A DNA stretch of 64,000 bases from Strongylocentrotus purpuratus (taxonomy: Eukaryota; Echinodermata; Echinoidea; Camarodonta; Strongylocentrotidae): assembly GCF_000002235.5 (NCBI RefSeq), contig NW_022145611.1, forward strand, positions 682,001-746,000, in the 5' to 3' direction. A program made the position numbers and the translations under genes. The notes beneath the pieces were generated by a model, which ran no database searches, was not told the origin of the DNA, and was given only the letters and a program-made list of their open reading frames with translations. This document shows, in pieces, positions 10,331-19,794 of the stretch. Every line of letters begins with the position of its first letter. Positions within the stretch are counted from its first letter, which is position 1.

Positions 10331-10870
10331 GAAGGAAAAAAGGGAAAGGGAAAGAGAAGATAAAAGGAAAGAAAGAATAATAAGAAGAAAAGAGGGAAAC
10401 GGGGGGTGGGGGGCGAAGGGCTCTTGCCTCCTCCTCACTCCCCCCCCCCCCCCCCCTCCCCGCCAAAAAATAAATCAGAGAGAGAGAGAGAAGGGAAAGG
10501 GAAGGGAAAGAGAAGATAAAAGGAAAGAAAGAAGAGGAAGAAGAAGAAAAGAGGAAAACGGGGGAAGGGCGAAGGACTCTTGCCCCCCCCCCCCCCCCCC
10601 CCCCGCCAAAAAATAAATCAGAGAGAGAGAGAGAGAAAGAAGGGAAAGGGAAAGGGAAAGAGAAGATAAAAGTAAAGAGAGAAGAGGAAAAGGAATAAAA
10701 GAGGGAAACGGGGGCAAAGGGCTTTTGCCTCGTCCCCCCGCCCCCCGCCCAAAAATAAATAAGAGAGAGAGAGAGAGAGAGAGAAGGAAAGGGAAAGAGA
10801 AGAAAGAAAGAGAAAAACGAAAAGGAGGGAGAATAGGAAAGAAAGGAAAAGAAAGAAAAGAAAGGAGGCA
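10331..10870. repeat. Purine-rich tandem repeats (left interior of foldback element)
   Basis: About 3.7 copies of a ~140-150-bp unit: an (AG)n run, GGGAAAGGGAAAGAGAAGAT-like sequence, AAGAAGAAAAGAGGGAAACG-like sequence, GGGCGAAGGGCTCTTGCC, a C homopolymer of up to about 20, then CGCCAAAAAATAAATCAG. The (AG)n runs lie near 10323, 10478, 10619 and 10762. Minus-strand open frames through it are composition artefacts. Confidence 0.85.
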
Positions 10871-11880
10871 AGAGCCCTTCGCCCCTGTTTCCCTCTTTTC
10901 TTATTCTTTTTCCTCTTCTTTCTTTCCTTTTATATTTTCTTTCCCTCTCCCTTCTCTTTCCCTTTATGGCGGGAGGGGGGAGGGGGAGGTAAGAGCCTTT
11001 CGCCCTTCCCCCGTTTCCCTCTTTCCGTCTTCTTCTTCTTTCTTTCCTTTTATATTTTCTTTCCCTTTCCCTTTCCCTTCTCTCTATCTCTCTCTCTCTC
11101 TCTCCTATTTATTTGTTGGCGCGGGAGGGGGGGGGGAGGAGGCAAGAGCCCCTCTTTTCTTCTTATTCTTCTTCCTTTCCTTTTTTATTCTCTTTCCCTT
11201 TCCCTCTCTCTCTCTCTCTCTCTCTCTTATTTATTTTTTGGGCGGGGGGATGCAAGAGCCCTTCGCCCCCGTTTCCCTCTTTTCTTCTTCTTCTTCCTCT
11301 TCTTTCTTTCCTTTTATCTTCTCTTTCCCTTTCCCTTTCCCTTCTCTCTCTATCTCTTATTTATTTTTTTGGCGGGGGGTGGGGAGGGAGGAGGCAAGAG
11401 CCCTCCGCCCTTCCTTAGTTTCCCTCTTTCCTTCTTATTCCTCTTCTTTCTTTCCTTTTATATTTTCTTTCCCTTTCCCTTCTCTCTCTTATTTATTTTT
11501 GGCGGGGGGGGGGGGAGGAGGCAAGAGCCCTTCGCCCTTCCCCTGTTTCCCTCTTATTCCTCTTCTTTCTTTCCCTTTCCCTTCTCTCTCTCTCTCTCTC
11601 TCTCTCTTATTTATTTTTTTGGCGGGGGGGGGAGGTAAGAGCCTTTCGCCCTTCCCCCGTTTCCCTCTTTCCTTCTTCCTCTTCTTTCTTTCCTTTTATA
11701 TTTTCTTTCCCTTTCCCTTTCCCTTCTCTCTCTCCTTATTTATTTTTGGCGGGGAGGGGGGGGGTGAGGAGGAGGCAAGAGCCCTTCGCCCCCCCCCGTT
11801 TCCCTCTTTTCTTCTTCTTATTCTTTCTTTCCTTTTATCTTCTCTTTCCCTTTCCCTTTTTTCCTTCTCTCTGTCTCTCC
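10871..11880. repeat. Pyrimidine-rich tandem repeats (right interior of foldback element)
   Basis: About seven copies of the reverse complement of the left-interior unit: GGCAAGAGCCCTTCGCCC, GTTTCCCTCTT, TTCTTTCCTTTTAT, CCCTTTCCC, (TC)n, TTATTTATTTTTTGGCG and a G run. The longest frame in the window (446 codons, 10725-12065) runs through here. It encodes repetitive Phe/Ser/Leu with Gly runs, crosses the element's end into the array, and is not considered a gene. Confidence 0.85.
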
Positions 11881-12031
11881 CAGCTAGGGCTGGTTTTGTT
11901 TACGAAGCGCCCGTCAGGAGAGTACACGATAGAGTACATGATAGAGTACACGATAAAATTGGCGATATCGTGAATTTTATCGCATATTTTTCACGATTTA
12001 GTCTATTCGCGATGTCCCTTCAGGGCCACCA
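11875..12031 (-). repeat. Right inverted arm of the foldback element
   Basis: Read on the minus strand from 12031, it matches the left arm: terminal TGGTGGCCCTGAAGGGACAT, then one CGATATCG module, three GTGTACTCT-like or ATGTACTCT-like triplications, GACGGGCGCTTCGTAAAC and AACCAGCCCTAGCTGGG. The junction at 12032-12034 passes directly into the first unit of the 974-bp array. Confidence 0.85.
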
Positions 12032-12090
12032 TATCTTTTGCTACATCTACAACAAGAAGTATTAATATGAAAAAAAATACTTGGAGATTA

Positions 12091-12107
12091 CCAGTGTGAC
12101 ACATTGG
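12091..12107. repeat. 17-bp near-palindrome overlapping the A box (copy 1)
   Basis: CCAGTGTGACACATTGG pairs over 7 bp (one G:T) around a GAC loop. It covers the 5' edge of the tRNA-like cassette and the first three bases of the A box. It could be a protein-binding palindrome or an RNA hairpin if transcription starts upstream. Confidence 0.6.
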
Positions 12108-12115
12108 TCTAGTGG
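12105..12115 (+). promoter_or_regulatory. Pol III A box (copy 1; same in all units)
   Basis: TGGTCTAGTGG fits the eukaryotic A-box consensus TRGYNNARNGG at every defined position. Confidence 0.85.
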
Positions 12116-12147
12116 ATAGGCAAACGCCTGGCATCTGGAAGGTATCG

Positions 12148-12158
12148 GGTTCGACTCC
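12148..12158 (+). promoter_or_regulatory. Pol III B box (copy 1; same in all units)
   Basis: GGTTCGACTCC is a perfect B box (GGTTCGANTCC), the high-affinity TFIIIC binding site. It starts 32 nt after the end of the A box. Confidence 0.88.
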
Positions 12159-12162
12159 CAGC

Positions 12163-12168
12163 TTTTTT
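12163..12168 (+). terminator. Pol III terminator T6 (copy 1; same in all units)
   Basis: Six T residues lie directly after CCCAGC. They are followed by AGTGC and a second, much longer T tract that would act as a back-up terminator. Confidence 0.75.
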
Positions 12169-12443
12169 AGTGCTTTTTTTTTTATTCTTTTAAAAAAAAA
12201 ATTTATAAATCTTTGAAAAATAAAAACTGATGTTAAACCCATTTTTATCTCACTCAAAGAGTGATAAAATAATTATTGTTGGCAGTAATGTTGATGTATG
12301 GGAAAGGGTTCCAAATCTCAATATGTCAATGGATTCCTCAAACAAAATTGAAGAAAGGGCCTATGGTGAGGGGGGAGCAGCTGAGTGTAGGAAAGAGTGT
12401 AAGGGAGCCCCTTTGGGGGTCTTTTTTTTCTTTTTTTTGACAC

Positions 12444-12469
12444 GGTCGTCACCTAGCTGGCGGTCGTCA
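12444..12469 (+). repeat. GGTCGTCA direct repeat pair (copy 1; in all units)
   Basis: Two exact copies at 12444-12451 and 12462-12469, 18 bp apart, just after the second T tract. Confidence 0.7.
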
Positions 12470-12665
12470 GCGTAGCCAGTGGCCGGTAGCGTTAGCCCCA
12501 AAGCCATGTCCAATTTTTAAACTACATTACTTTCTTCCTTTTATTCACTCTGTACACTCCCATGCCTTCCTTTTCGAGTCTGTAAACAACTTTACAACAT
12601 GAATTCAATGATGGGCAAGGTTTTACTTCTCATATGAGAGCGCCCTAACTTCGCGAGTTGATTCA

Positions 12666-12680
12666 AGCCCAATATGGGCT
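12666..12680. repeat. Palindrome AGCCCAATATGGGCT (copy 1; in all units but the rearranged one)
   Basis: Six-base complementary arms around ATA. It is lost in the shortened unit near 19311-19400. Confidence 0.65.
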
Positions 12681-13008
12681 AACAACTGGCCTGCATACCC
12701 GAGCAGAATCATTTTGTGCTCGACAAAGACACACAGCCTTGGGTAAAGAGGTCCAATATTATTAATTTTTTTAGTTATATTTTTTCATTGACAGTATACT
12801 ATTAACTATCAGGAATATTGGATGCTCTGTTTCAAATACAGTCCAGATTGCCGCGCAATGAATTATCTCATGCTTCTTGTCCAAAAACCATATCTAACTG
12901 GTTTTTAAAACGGTATCATTTCAATTTCCATTTCCTCCTCAACAAAGGAGAAAATAACATTTGATACTCTTTCTTTAACAAGCGGCTCTCTGAATTAGTT
13001 AGAATACC

Positions 13009-13981
13009 TCTTTTGCTACATCTACAACAAGAAGTATTAATATGTAAAAAAATACATGGAGATTACCAGTGTGACACATTGGTCTAGTGGATAGGCAAAC
13101 GCCTGGCATCTGGAAGGTATCGGGTTCGACTCCCAGCTTTTTTAGTGCTTTTTTTTTAATTTTTTAAATTTTTTTTTATAAATCTTTGAAAAATAAAAAC
13201 TGATGTTAAACCCATTTTTATCTCACTCAAAGAGTGATAAAATAATTATTGTTGGCAGTAATGTTGATGTATGGGAAAGGGTTCCAAATCTCAATATGTC
13301 AATGGATTCCTCAAACAAAATTGAAGAAAGGGCCTATGGTGAGGGGGGAGCAGCTGAGTGTAGGAAAGAGTGTAAGGGAGCCCCTTGGGGGTCTTTTTTT
13401 TTCTTTTTTTTGACACGGTCGTCACCTAGCTGGCGGTCGTCAGCGTAGCCAGTGGCCGGTAGCGTTAGCCCCAAAGCCATGTCCAATTTTTAAACTACAT
13501 TACTTTCTTCCTTTTATTCACTCTGTACACTCCCATGCCTTCCTTTTCGAGTCTGTAAACAACTTTACAACATGAATTCAATGATGGGCAAGGTTTTACT
13601 TCTCATATGAGAGCGCCCTAACTTCGCGAGTTGATTCAAGCCCAATATGGGCTAACAACTGGCCTGCATACCCGAGCAGAATCATTTTGTGCTCGACAAA
13701 GACACACAGCCTTGGGTAAAGAGGTCCAATATTATTAATTTTTTTAGTTATATTTTTTCATTGACAGTATACTATTAACTATCAGGAATATTGGATGCTC
13801 TGTTTCAAATACAGTCCAGATTGCCGCGCAATGAATTATCTCATGCTTCTTGTCCAAAAACCATATCTAACTGGTTTTTAAAACGGTATCATTTCAATTT
13901 CCATTTCCTCCTCAACAAAGGAGAAAATAACATTTGATACTCTTTCTTTAACAAGCGGCTCTCTGAATTAGTTAGAATACC
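13009..13981 (+). repeat. Reference 973-bp unit (unit 2), internal anatomy
   Basis: From its start the unit contains a near-palindrome plus tRNA-like cassette (13066-13143), a T/A tract (13150-13183), an AT-rich segment with TTATAAATC, an open frame of about 80 codons from 13203 that runs into the second T tract (13393-13411), two GGTCGTCA direct repeats 18 bp apart, CAGCGTAGCCAGTGGCC, then AT-rich sequence containing AGCCCAATATGGGCT and ending in AGTTAGAATACC. The open frame is kept in all units only because the DNA is nearly identical. Its 3' end shifts between 69 and 81 codons with T-tract length, which argues against a protein. I see no Pol II gene, 5S rRNA or snRNA in the remaining ~890 bp. 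Confidence 0.85.
13073..13143 (+). ncRNA. tRNA-like Pol III cassette, copy 2
   Basis: Starts 975 nt after copy 1. The downstream T tract is broken by several A. Confidence 0.72.
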
Positions 13982-14045
13982 TCTTTTGCTACATCTACAA
14001 CAAGAAGTATTAATATGTAAAAAAATACATGGAGATTACCAGTGT

Positions 14046-14116
14046 GACACATTGGTCTAGTGGATAGGCAAACGCCTGGCATCTGGAAGGTATCGGGTTC
14101 GACTCCCAGCTTTTTT
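14046..14116 (+). ncRNA. tRNA-like Pol III cassette, copy 3
   Basis: Spacing 973. T tract interrupted by two A. Confidence 0.72.
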
Positions 14117-15018
14117 AGTGCTTTTTTTTTATTTTTTTTTATTTTTTTTTATAAATCTTTGAAAAATAAAAACTGATGTTAAACCCATTTTTATCTCACT
14201 CAAAGAGTGATAAAATAATTATTGTTGGCAGTAATGTTGATGTATGGGAAAGGGTTCCAAATCTCAATATGTCAATGGATTCCTCAAACAAAATTGAAGA
14301 AAGGGCCTATGGTGAGGGGGGAGCAGCTGAGTGTAGGAAAGAGTGTAAGGGAGCCCCTTTGGGGGTCTTTTTTTTCTTTTTTTTGACACGGTCGTCACCT
14401 AGCTGGCGGTCGTCAGCGTAGCCAGTGGCCGGTAGCGTTAGCCCCAAAGCCATGTCCAATTTTTAAACTACATTACTTTCTTCCTTTTATTCACTCTGTA
14501 CACTCCCATGCCTTCCTTTTCGAGTCTGTAAACAACTTTACAACATGAATTCAATGATGGGCAAGGTTTTACTTCTCATATGAGAGCGCCCTAACTTCGC
14601 GAGTTGATTCAAGCCCAATATGGGCTAACAACTGGCCTGCATACCCGAGCAGAATCATTTTGTGCTCGACAAAGACACACAGCCTTGGGTAAAGAGGTCC
14701 AATATTATTAATTTTTTTAGTTATATTTTTTCATTGACAGTATACTATTAACTATCAGGAATATTGGATGCTCTGTTTCAAATACAGTCCAGATTGCCGC
14801 GCAATGAATTATCTCATGCTTCTTGTCCAAAAACCATATCTAACTGGTTTTTAAAACGGTATCATTTCAATTTCCATTTCCTCCTCAACAAAGGAGAAAA
14901 TAACATTTGATACTCTTTCTTTAACAAGCGGCTCTCTGAATTAGTTAGAATACCTCTTTTGCTACATCTACAACAAGAAGTATTAATATGTAAAAAAATA
15001 CATGGAGATTACCAGTGT

Positions 15019-15089
15019 GACACATTGGTCTAGTGGATAGGCAAACGCCTGGCATCTGGAAGGTATCGGGTTCGACTCCCAGCTTTTTT
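15019..15089 (+). ncRNA. tRNA-like Pol III cassette, copy 4
   Basis: Spacing 973. T tract interrupted by two A. The second T tract of this unit is T7-CC-T8. Confidence 0.72.
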
Positions 15090-15992
15090 AGTGCTTTTTT
15101 TTATTTTTTTTTTATTTTTTTTTTATAAATCTTTGAAAAATAAAAACTGATGTTAAACCCATTTTTATCTCACTCAAAGAGTGATAAAATAATTATTGTT
15201 GGCAGTAATGTTGATGTATGGGAAAGGGTTCCAAATCTCAATATGTCAATGGATTCCTCAAACAAAATTGAAGAAAGGGCCTATGGTGAGGGGGGAGCAG
15301 CTGAGTGTAGGAAAGAGTGTAAGGGAGCCCCTTTGGGGGTCTTTTTTTCCTTTTTTTTGACACGGTCGTCACCTAGCTGGCGGTCGTCAGCGTAGCCAGT
15401 GGCCGGTAGCGTTAGCCCCAAAGCCATGTCCAATTTTTAAACTACATTACTTTCTTCCTTTTATTCACTCTGTACACTCCCATGCCTTCCTTTTCGAGTC
15501 TGTAAACAACTTTACAACATGAATTCAATGATGGGCAAGGTTTTACTTCTCATATGAGAGCGCCCTAACTTCGCGAGTTGATTCAAGCCCAATATGGGCT
15601 AACAACTGGCCTGCATACCCGAGCAGAATCATTTTGTGCTCGACAAAGACACACAGCCTTGGGTAAAGAGGTCCAATATTATTAATTTTTTTAGTTATAT
15701 TTTTTCATTGACAGTATACTATTAACTATCAGGAATATTGGATGCTCTGTTTCAAATACAGTCCAGATTGCCGCGCAATGAATTATCTCATGCTTCTTGT
15801 CCAAAAACCATATCTAACTGGTTTTTAAAACGGTATCATTTCAATTTCCATTTCCTCCTCAACAAAGGAGAAAATAACATTTGATACTCTTTCTTTAACA
15901 AGCGGCTCTCTGAATTAGTTAGAATACCTCTTTTGCTACATCTACAACAAGAAGTATTAATATGTAAAAAAATACATGGAGATTACCAGTGT

Positions 15993-16063
15993 GACACATT
16001 GGTCTAGTGGATAGGCAAACGCCTGGCATCTGGAAGGTATCGGGTTCGACTCCCAGCTTTTTT
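15993..16063 (+). ncRNA. tRNA-like Pol III cassette, copy 5
   Basis: Spacing 974. T tract interrupted by two A; second tract T8-CC-T8. Confidence 0.72.
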
Positions 16064-16966
16064 AGTGCTTTTTTTTTATTTTTTTTTATTTTTTTTTATA
16101 AATCTTTGAAAAATAAAAACTGATGTTAAACCCATTTTTATCTCACTCAAAGAGTGATAAAATAATTATTGTTGGCAGTAATGTTGATGTATGGGAAAGG
16201 GTTCCAAATCTCAATATGTCAATGGATTCCTCAAACAAAATTGAAGAAAGGGCCTATGGTGAGGGGGGAGCAGCTGAGTGTAGGAAAGAGTGTAAGGGAG
16301 CCCCTTTGGGGGTCTTTTTTTTCCTTTTTTTTGACACGGTCGTCACCTAGCTGGCGGTCGTCAGCGTAGCCAGTGGCCGGTAGCGTTAGCCCCAAAGCCA
16401 TGTCCAATTTTTAAACTACATTACTTTCTTCCTTTTATTCACTCTGTACACTCCCATGCCTTCCTTTTCGAGTCTGTAAACAACTTTACAACATGAATTC
16501 AATGATGGGCAAGGTTTTACTTCTCATATGAGAGCGCCCTAACTTCGCGAGTTGATTCAAGCCCAATATGGGCTAACAACTGGCCTGCATACCCGAGCAG
16601 AATCATTTTGTGCTCGACAAAGACACACAGCCTTGGGTAAAGAGGTCCAATATTATTAATTTTTTTAGTTATATTTTTTCATTGACAGTATACTATTAAC
16701 TATCAGGAATATTGGATGCTCTGTTTCAAATACAGTCCAGATTGCCGCGCAATGAATTATCTCATGCTTCTTGTCCAAAAACCATATCTAACTGGTTTTT
16801 AAAACGGTATCATTTCAATTTCCATTTCCTCCTCAACAAAGGAGAAAATAACATTTGATACTCTTTCTTTAACAAGCGGCTCTCTGAATTAGTTAGAATA
16901 CCTCTTTTGCTACATCTACAACAAGAAGTATTAATATGTAAAAAAATACATGGAGATTACCAGTGT

Positions 16967-17037
16967 GACACATTGGTCTAGTGGATAGGCAAACGCCTGG
17001 CATCTGGAAGGTATCGGGTTCGACTCCCAGCTTTTTT
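16967..17037 (+). ncRNA. tRNA-like Pol III cassette, copy 6
   Basis: Spacing 974. First unit with an unbroken T tract; second tract T8-CC-T8. Confidence 0.72.
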
Positions 17038-17041
17038 AGTG

Positions 17042-17076
<35 letters not shown>

Positions 17077-17941
17077 ATCTTTGAAAAATAAAAACTGATG
17101 TTAAACCCATTTTTATCTCACTCAAAGAGTGATAAAATAATTATTGTTGGCAGTAATGTTGATGTATGGGAAAGGGTTCCAAATCTCAATATGTCAATGG
17201 ATTCCTCAAACAAAATTGAAGAAAGGGCCTATGGTGAGGGGGGAGCAGCTGAGTGTAGGAAAGAGTGTAAGGGAGCCCCTTTGGGGGTCTTTTTTTTCCT
17301 TTTTTTTGACACGGTCGTCACCTAGCTGGCGGTCGTCAGCGTAGCCAGTGGCCGGTAGCGTTAGCCCCAAAGCCATGTCCAATTTTTAAACTACATTACT
17401 TTCTTCCTTTTATTCACTCTGTACACTCCCATGCCTTCCTTTTCGAGTCTGTAAACAACTTTACAACATGAATTCAATGATGGGCAAGGTTTTACTTCTC
17501 ATATGAGAGCGCCCTAACTTCGCGAGTTGATTCAAGCCCAATATGGGCTAACAACTGGCCTGCATACCCGAGCAGAATCATTTTGTGCTCGACAAAGACA
17601 CACAGCCTTGGGTAAAGAGGTCCAATATTATTAATTTTTTTAGTTATATTTTTTCATTGACAGTATACTATTAACTATCAGGAATATTGGATGCTCTGTT
17701 TCAAATACAGTCCAGATTGCCGCGCAATGAATTATCTCATGCTTCTTGTCCAAAAACCATATCTAACTGGTTTTTAAAACGGTATCATTTCAATTTCCAT
17801 TTCCTCCTCAACAAAGGAGAAAATAACATTTGATACTCTTTCTTTAACAAGCGGCTCTCTGAATTAGTTAGAATACCTCTTTTGCTACATCTACAACAAG
17901 AAGTATTAATATGTAAAAAAATACATGGAGATTACCAGTGT

Positions 17942-18012
17942 GACACATTGGTCTAGTGGATAGGCAAACGCCTGGCATCTGGAAGGTATCGGGTTCGACT
18001 CCCAGCTTTTTT
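17942..18012 (+). ncRNA. tRNA-like Pol III cassette, copy 7
   Basis: Spacing 975. Unbroken T tract. Confidence 0.72.
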
Positions 18013-18017
18013 AGTGC

Positions 18018-18048
<31 letters not shown>

Positions 18049-18913
18049 ATCTTTGAAAAATAAAAACTGATGTTAAACCCATTTTTATCTCACTCAAAGA
18101 GTGATAAAATAATTATTGTTGGCAGTAATGTTGATGTATGGGAAAGGGTTCCAAATCTCAATATGTCAATGGATTCCTCAAACAAAATTGAAGAAAGGGC
18201 CTATGGTGAGGGGGGAGCAGCTGAGTGTAGGAAAGAGTGTAAGGGAGCCCCTTTGGGGGTCTTTTTTTTTCTTTTTTTTGACACGGTCGTCACCTAGCTG
18301 GCGGTCGTCAGCGTAGCCAGTGGCCGGTAGCGTTAGCCCCAAAGCCATGTCCAATTTTTAAACTACATTACTTTCTTCCTTTTATTCACTCTGTACACTC
18401 CCATGCCTTCCTTTTCGAGTCTGTAAACAACTTTACAACATGAATTCAATGATGGGCAAGGTTTTACTTCTCATATGAGAGCGCCCTAACTTCGCGAGTT
18501 GATTCAAGCCCAATATGGGCTAACAACTGGCCTGCATACCCGAGCAGAATCATTTTGTGCTCGACAAAGACACACAGCCTTGGGTAAAGAGGTCCAATAT
18601 TATTAATTTTTTTAGTTATATTTTTTCATTGACAGTATACTATTAACTATCAGGAATATTGGATGCTCTGTTTCAAATACAGTCCAGATTGCCGCGCAAT
18701 GAATTATCTCATGCTTCTTGTCCAAAAACCATATCTAACTGGTTTTTAAAACGGTATCATTTCAATTTCCATTTCCTCCTCAACAAAGGAGAAAATAACA
18801 TTTGATACTCTTTCTTTAACAAGCGGCTCTCTGAATTAGTTAGAATACCTCTTTTGCTACATCTACAACAAGAAGTATTAATATGTAAAAAAATACATGG
18901 AGATTACCAGTGT

Positions 18914-18984
18914 GACACATTGGTCTAGTGGATAGGCAAACGCCTGGCATCTGGAAGGTATCGGGTTCGACTCCCAGCTTTTTT
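18914..18984 (+). ncRNA. tRNA-like Pol III cassette, copy 8
   Basis: Spacing 972. T tract with one A. This unit carries the clustered deletions at 19311-19400. Confidence 0.72.
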
Positions 18985-19310
18985 AGTGCTTTTTTTTTTT
19001 ATTTTTTTTTTTTTTTTTTATAAATCTTTGAAAAATAAAAACTGATGTTAAACCCATTTTTATCTCACTCAAAGAGTGATAAAATAATTATTGTTGGCAG
19101 TAATGTTGATGTATGGGAAAGGGTTCCAAATCTCAATATGTCAATGGATTCCTCAAACAAAATTGAAGAAAGGGCCTATGGTGAGGGGGGAGCAGCTGAG
19201 TGTAGGAAAGAGTGTAAGGGAGCCCCTTTGGGGGTCTTTTTTTTTTCTTTTTTTTGACACGGTCGTCACCTAGCTGGCGGTCGTCAGCGTAGCCAGTGGC
19301 CGGTAGCGTT

Positions 19311-19400
19311 ATGCCTCCACTCCCATGCCTTCCTTTTCGAGTCTGCATGAATTCAATGATGGGCAAGGTTTTACTTCTCATATCCAAGTTGATTTATGGG
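19311..19400. repeat. Rearranged segment of array unit 8 (clustered deletions)
   Basis: Compared with the consensus, this unit has lost about 94 bp in at least three nearby places: after GGTAGCGTTA (replaced by TGCCTCC), between GTCTG and CATGAATTC, and after CTTCTCATAT, where the GAGAGCGCCC and AAGCCCAATA stretches are missing. Flanking sequence on both sides is consensus. The other units I compared lack these changes. Confidence 0.85.
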
Positions 19401-19794
19401 CTAACAACTGGCCTGCATACCCGAGCAGAATCATTTTGTGCTCGACAAAGACACACAGCCTTGGGTAAAGAGGTCCAATATTATTAATTTTTTTAGTTAT
19501 ATTTTTTCATTGACAGTATACTATTAACTATCAGGAATATTGGATGCTCTGTTTCAAATACAGTCCAGATTGCCGCGCAATGAATTATCTCATGCTTCTT
19601 GTCCAAAAACCATATCTAACTGGTTTTTAAAACGGTATCATTTCAATTTCCATTTCCTCCTCAACAAAGGAGAAAATAACATTTGATACTCTTTCTTTAA
19701 CAAGCGGCTCTCTGAATTAGTTAGAATACCTCTTTTGCTACATCTACAACAAGAAGTATTAATATGTAAAAAAATACATGGAGATTACCAGTGT

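Larger units (their letters stand above)
10027..12031. mobile_element. Foldback-type element with long terminal inverted repeats and TA duplication
   Basis: The left end (TGGTGGCCCTGAAGGGACAT...) and right end (...ATGTCCCTTCAGGGCCACCA) are exact reverse complements for about 50 bp. Similarity then continues with indels through the motif CTGACGGGCGCTTCGTAAAC (left ~10282, right complement ~11905) and on into internal repeats. Both ends are flanked by TA (10025-10026 and 12032-12033), consistent with a TA target duplication. The interior is purine-rich tandem repeats on the left and their pyrimidine-strand counterpart on the right, so the whole element is a giant imperfect palindrome. No transposase frame is present, so it would be non-autonomous. 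A TA duplication is typical of Tc1/mariner-type elements, and long arms made of tandem subrepeats recall foldback elements such as the sea urchin TU family. The family assignment is open. Confidence 0.8.
12098..12168 (+). ncRNA. tRNA-like Pol III cassette, copy 1
   Basis: The A box TGGTCTAGTGG (12105-12115) and B box GGTTCGACTCC (12148-12158) match the type-2 Pol III promoter consensus and are the same words used in animal tRNA-Glu genes. Their spacing is that of a tRNA gene. A T6 run at 12163-12168 would stop Pol III immediately, giving an RNA of about 71 nt. As a tRNA it fails: the seven bases before position 8 (GACACAT) do not pair with CTTTTTT after the T arm, the T stem has a C:A mismatch, and no regular anticodon arm forms. 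Alternative hairpins exist at 12118-12129 (AGGC-AAAC-GCCT) and 12147-12159 (GGG/CCC). The best reading is a tRNA-derived (SINE-head-like) small-RNA unit. Transcription is an inference. The sequence appears identical in the other copies. Confidence 0.75.

Noticed and set aside
10017..12041. 8-bp target duplication of classical foldback type
   Set aside because: The 8 bases outside each end do not match. Only TA is shared, so a TA duplication is the most that can be claimed.
10725..12065. 446-codon open frame, the longest in the window
   Set aside because: It runs through pyrimidine tandem repeats, giving Phe/Ser/Leu and Gly runs, crosses the inverted-repeat end into the array, and overlaps equally open frames on the same strand.
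12098..12168. Functional tRNA-Glu gene
   Set aside because: The promoter boxes match tRNA-Glu, but there is no acceptor stem, no regular anticodon arm, and the terminator lies within the would-be acceptor strand.
12230..12475. Array open frames of 60-84 codons on both strands as protein genes
   Set aside because: Conservation is due to DNA identity of the units. Ends shift with T-tract length, there is no recognised domain, and overlapping frames on the other strand are equally preserved.
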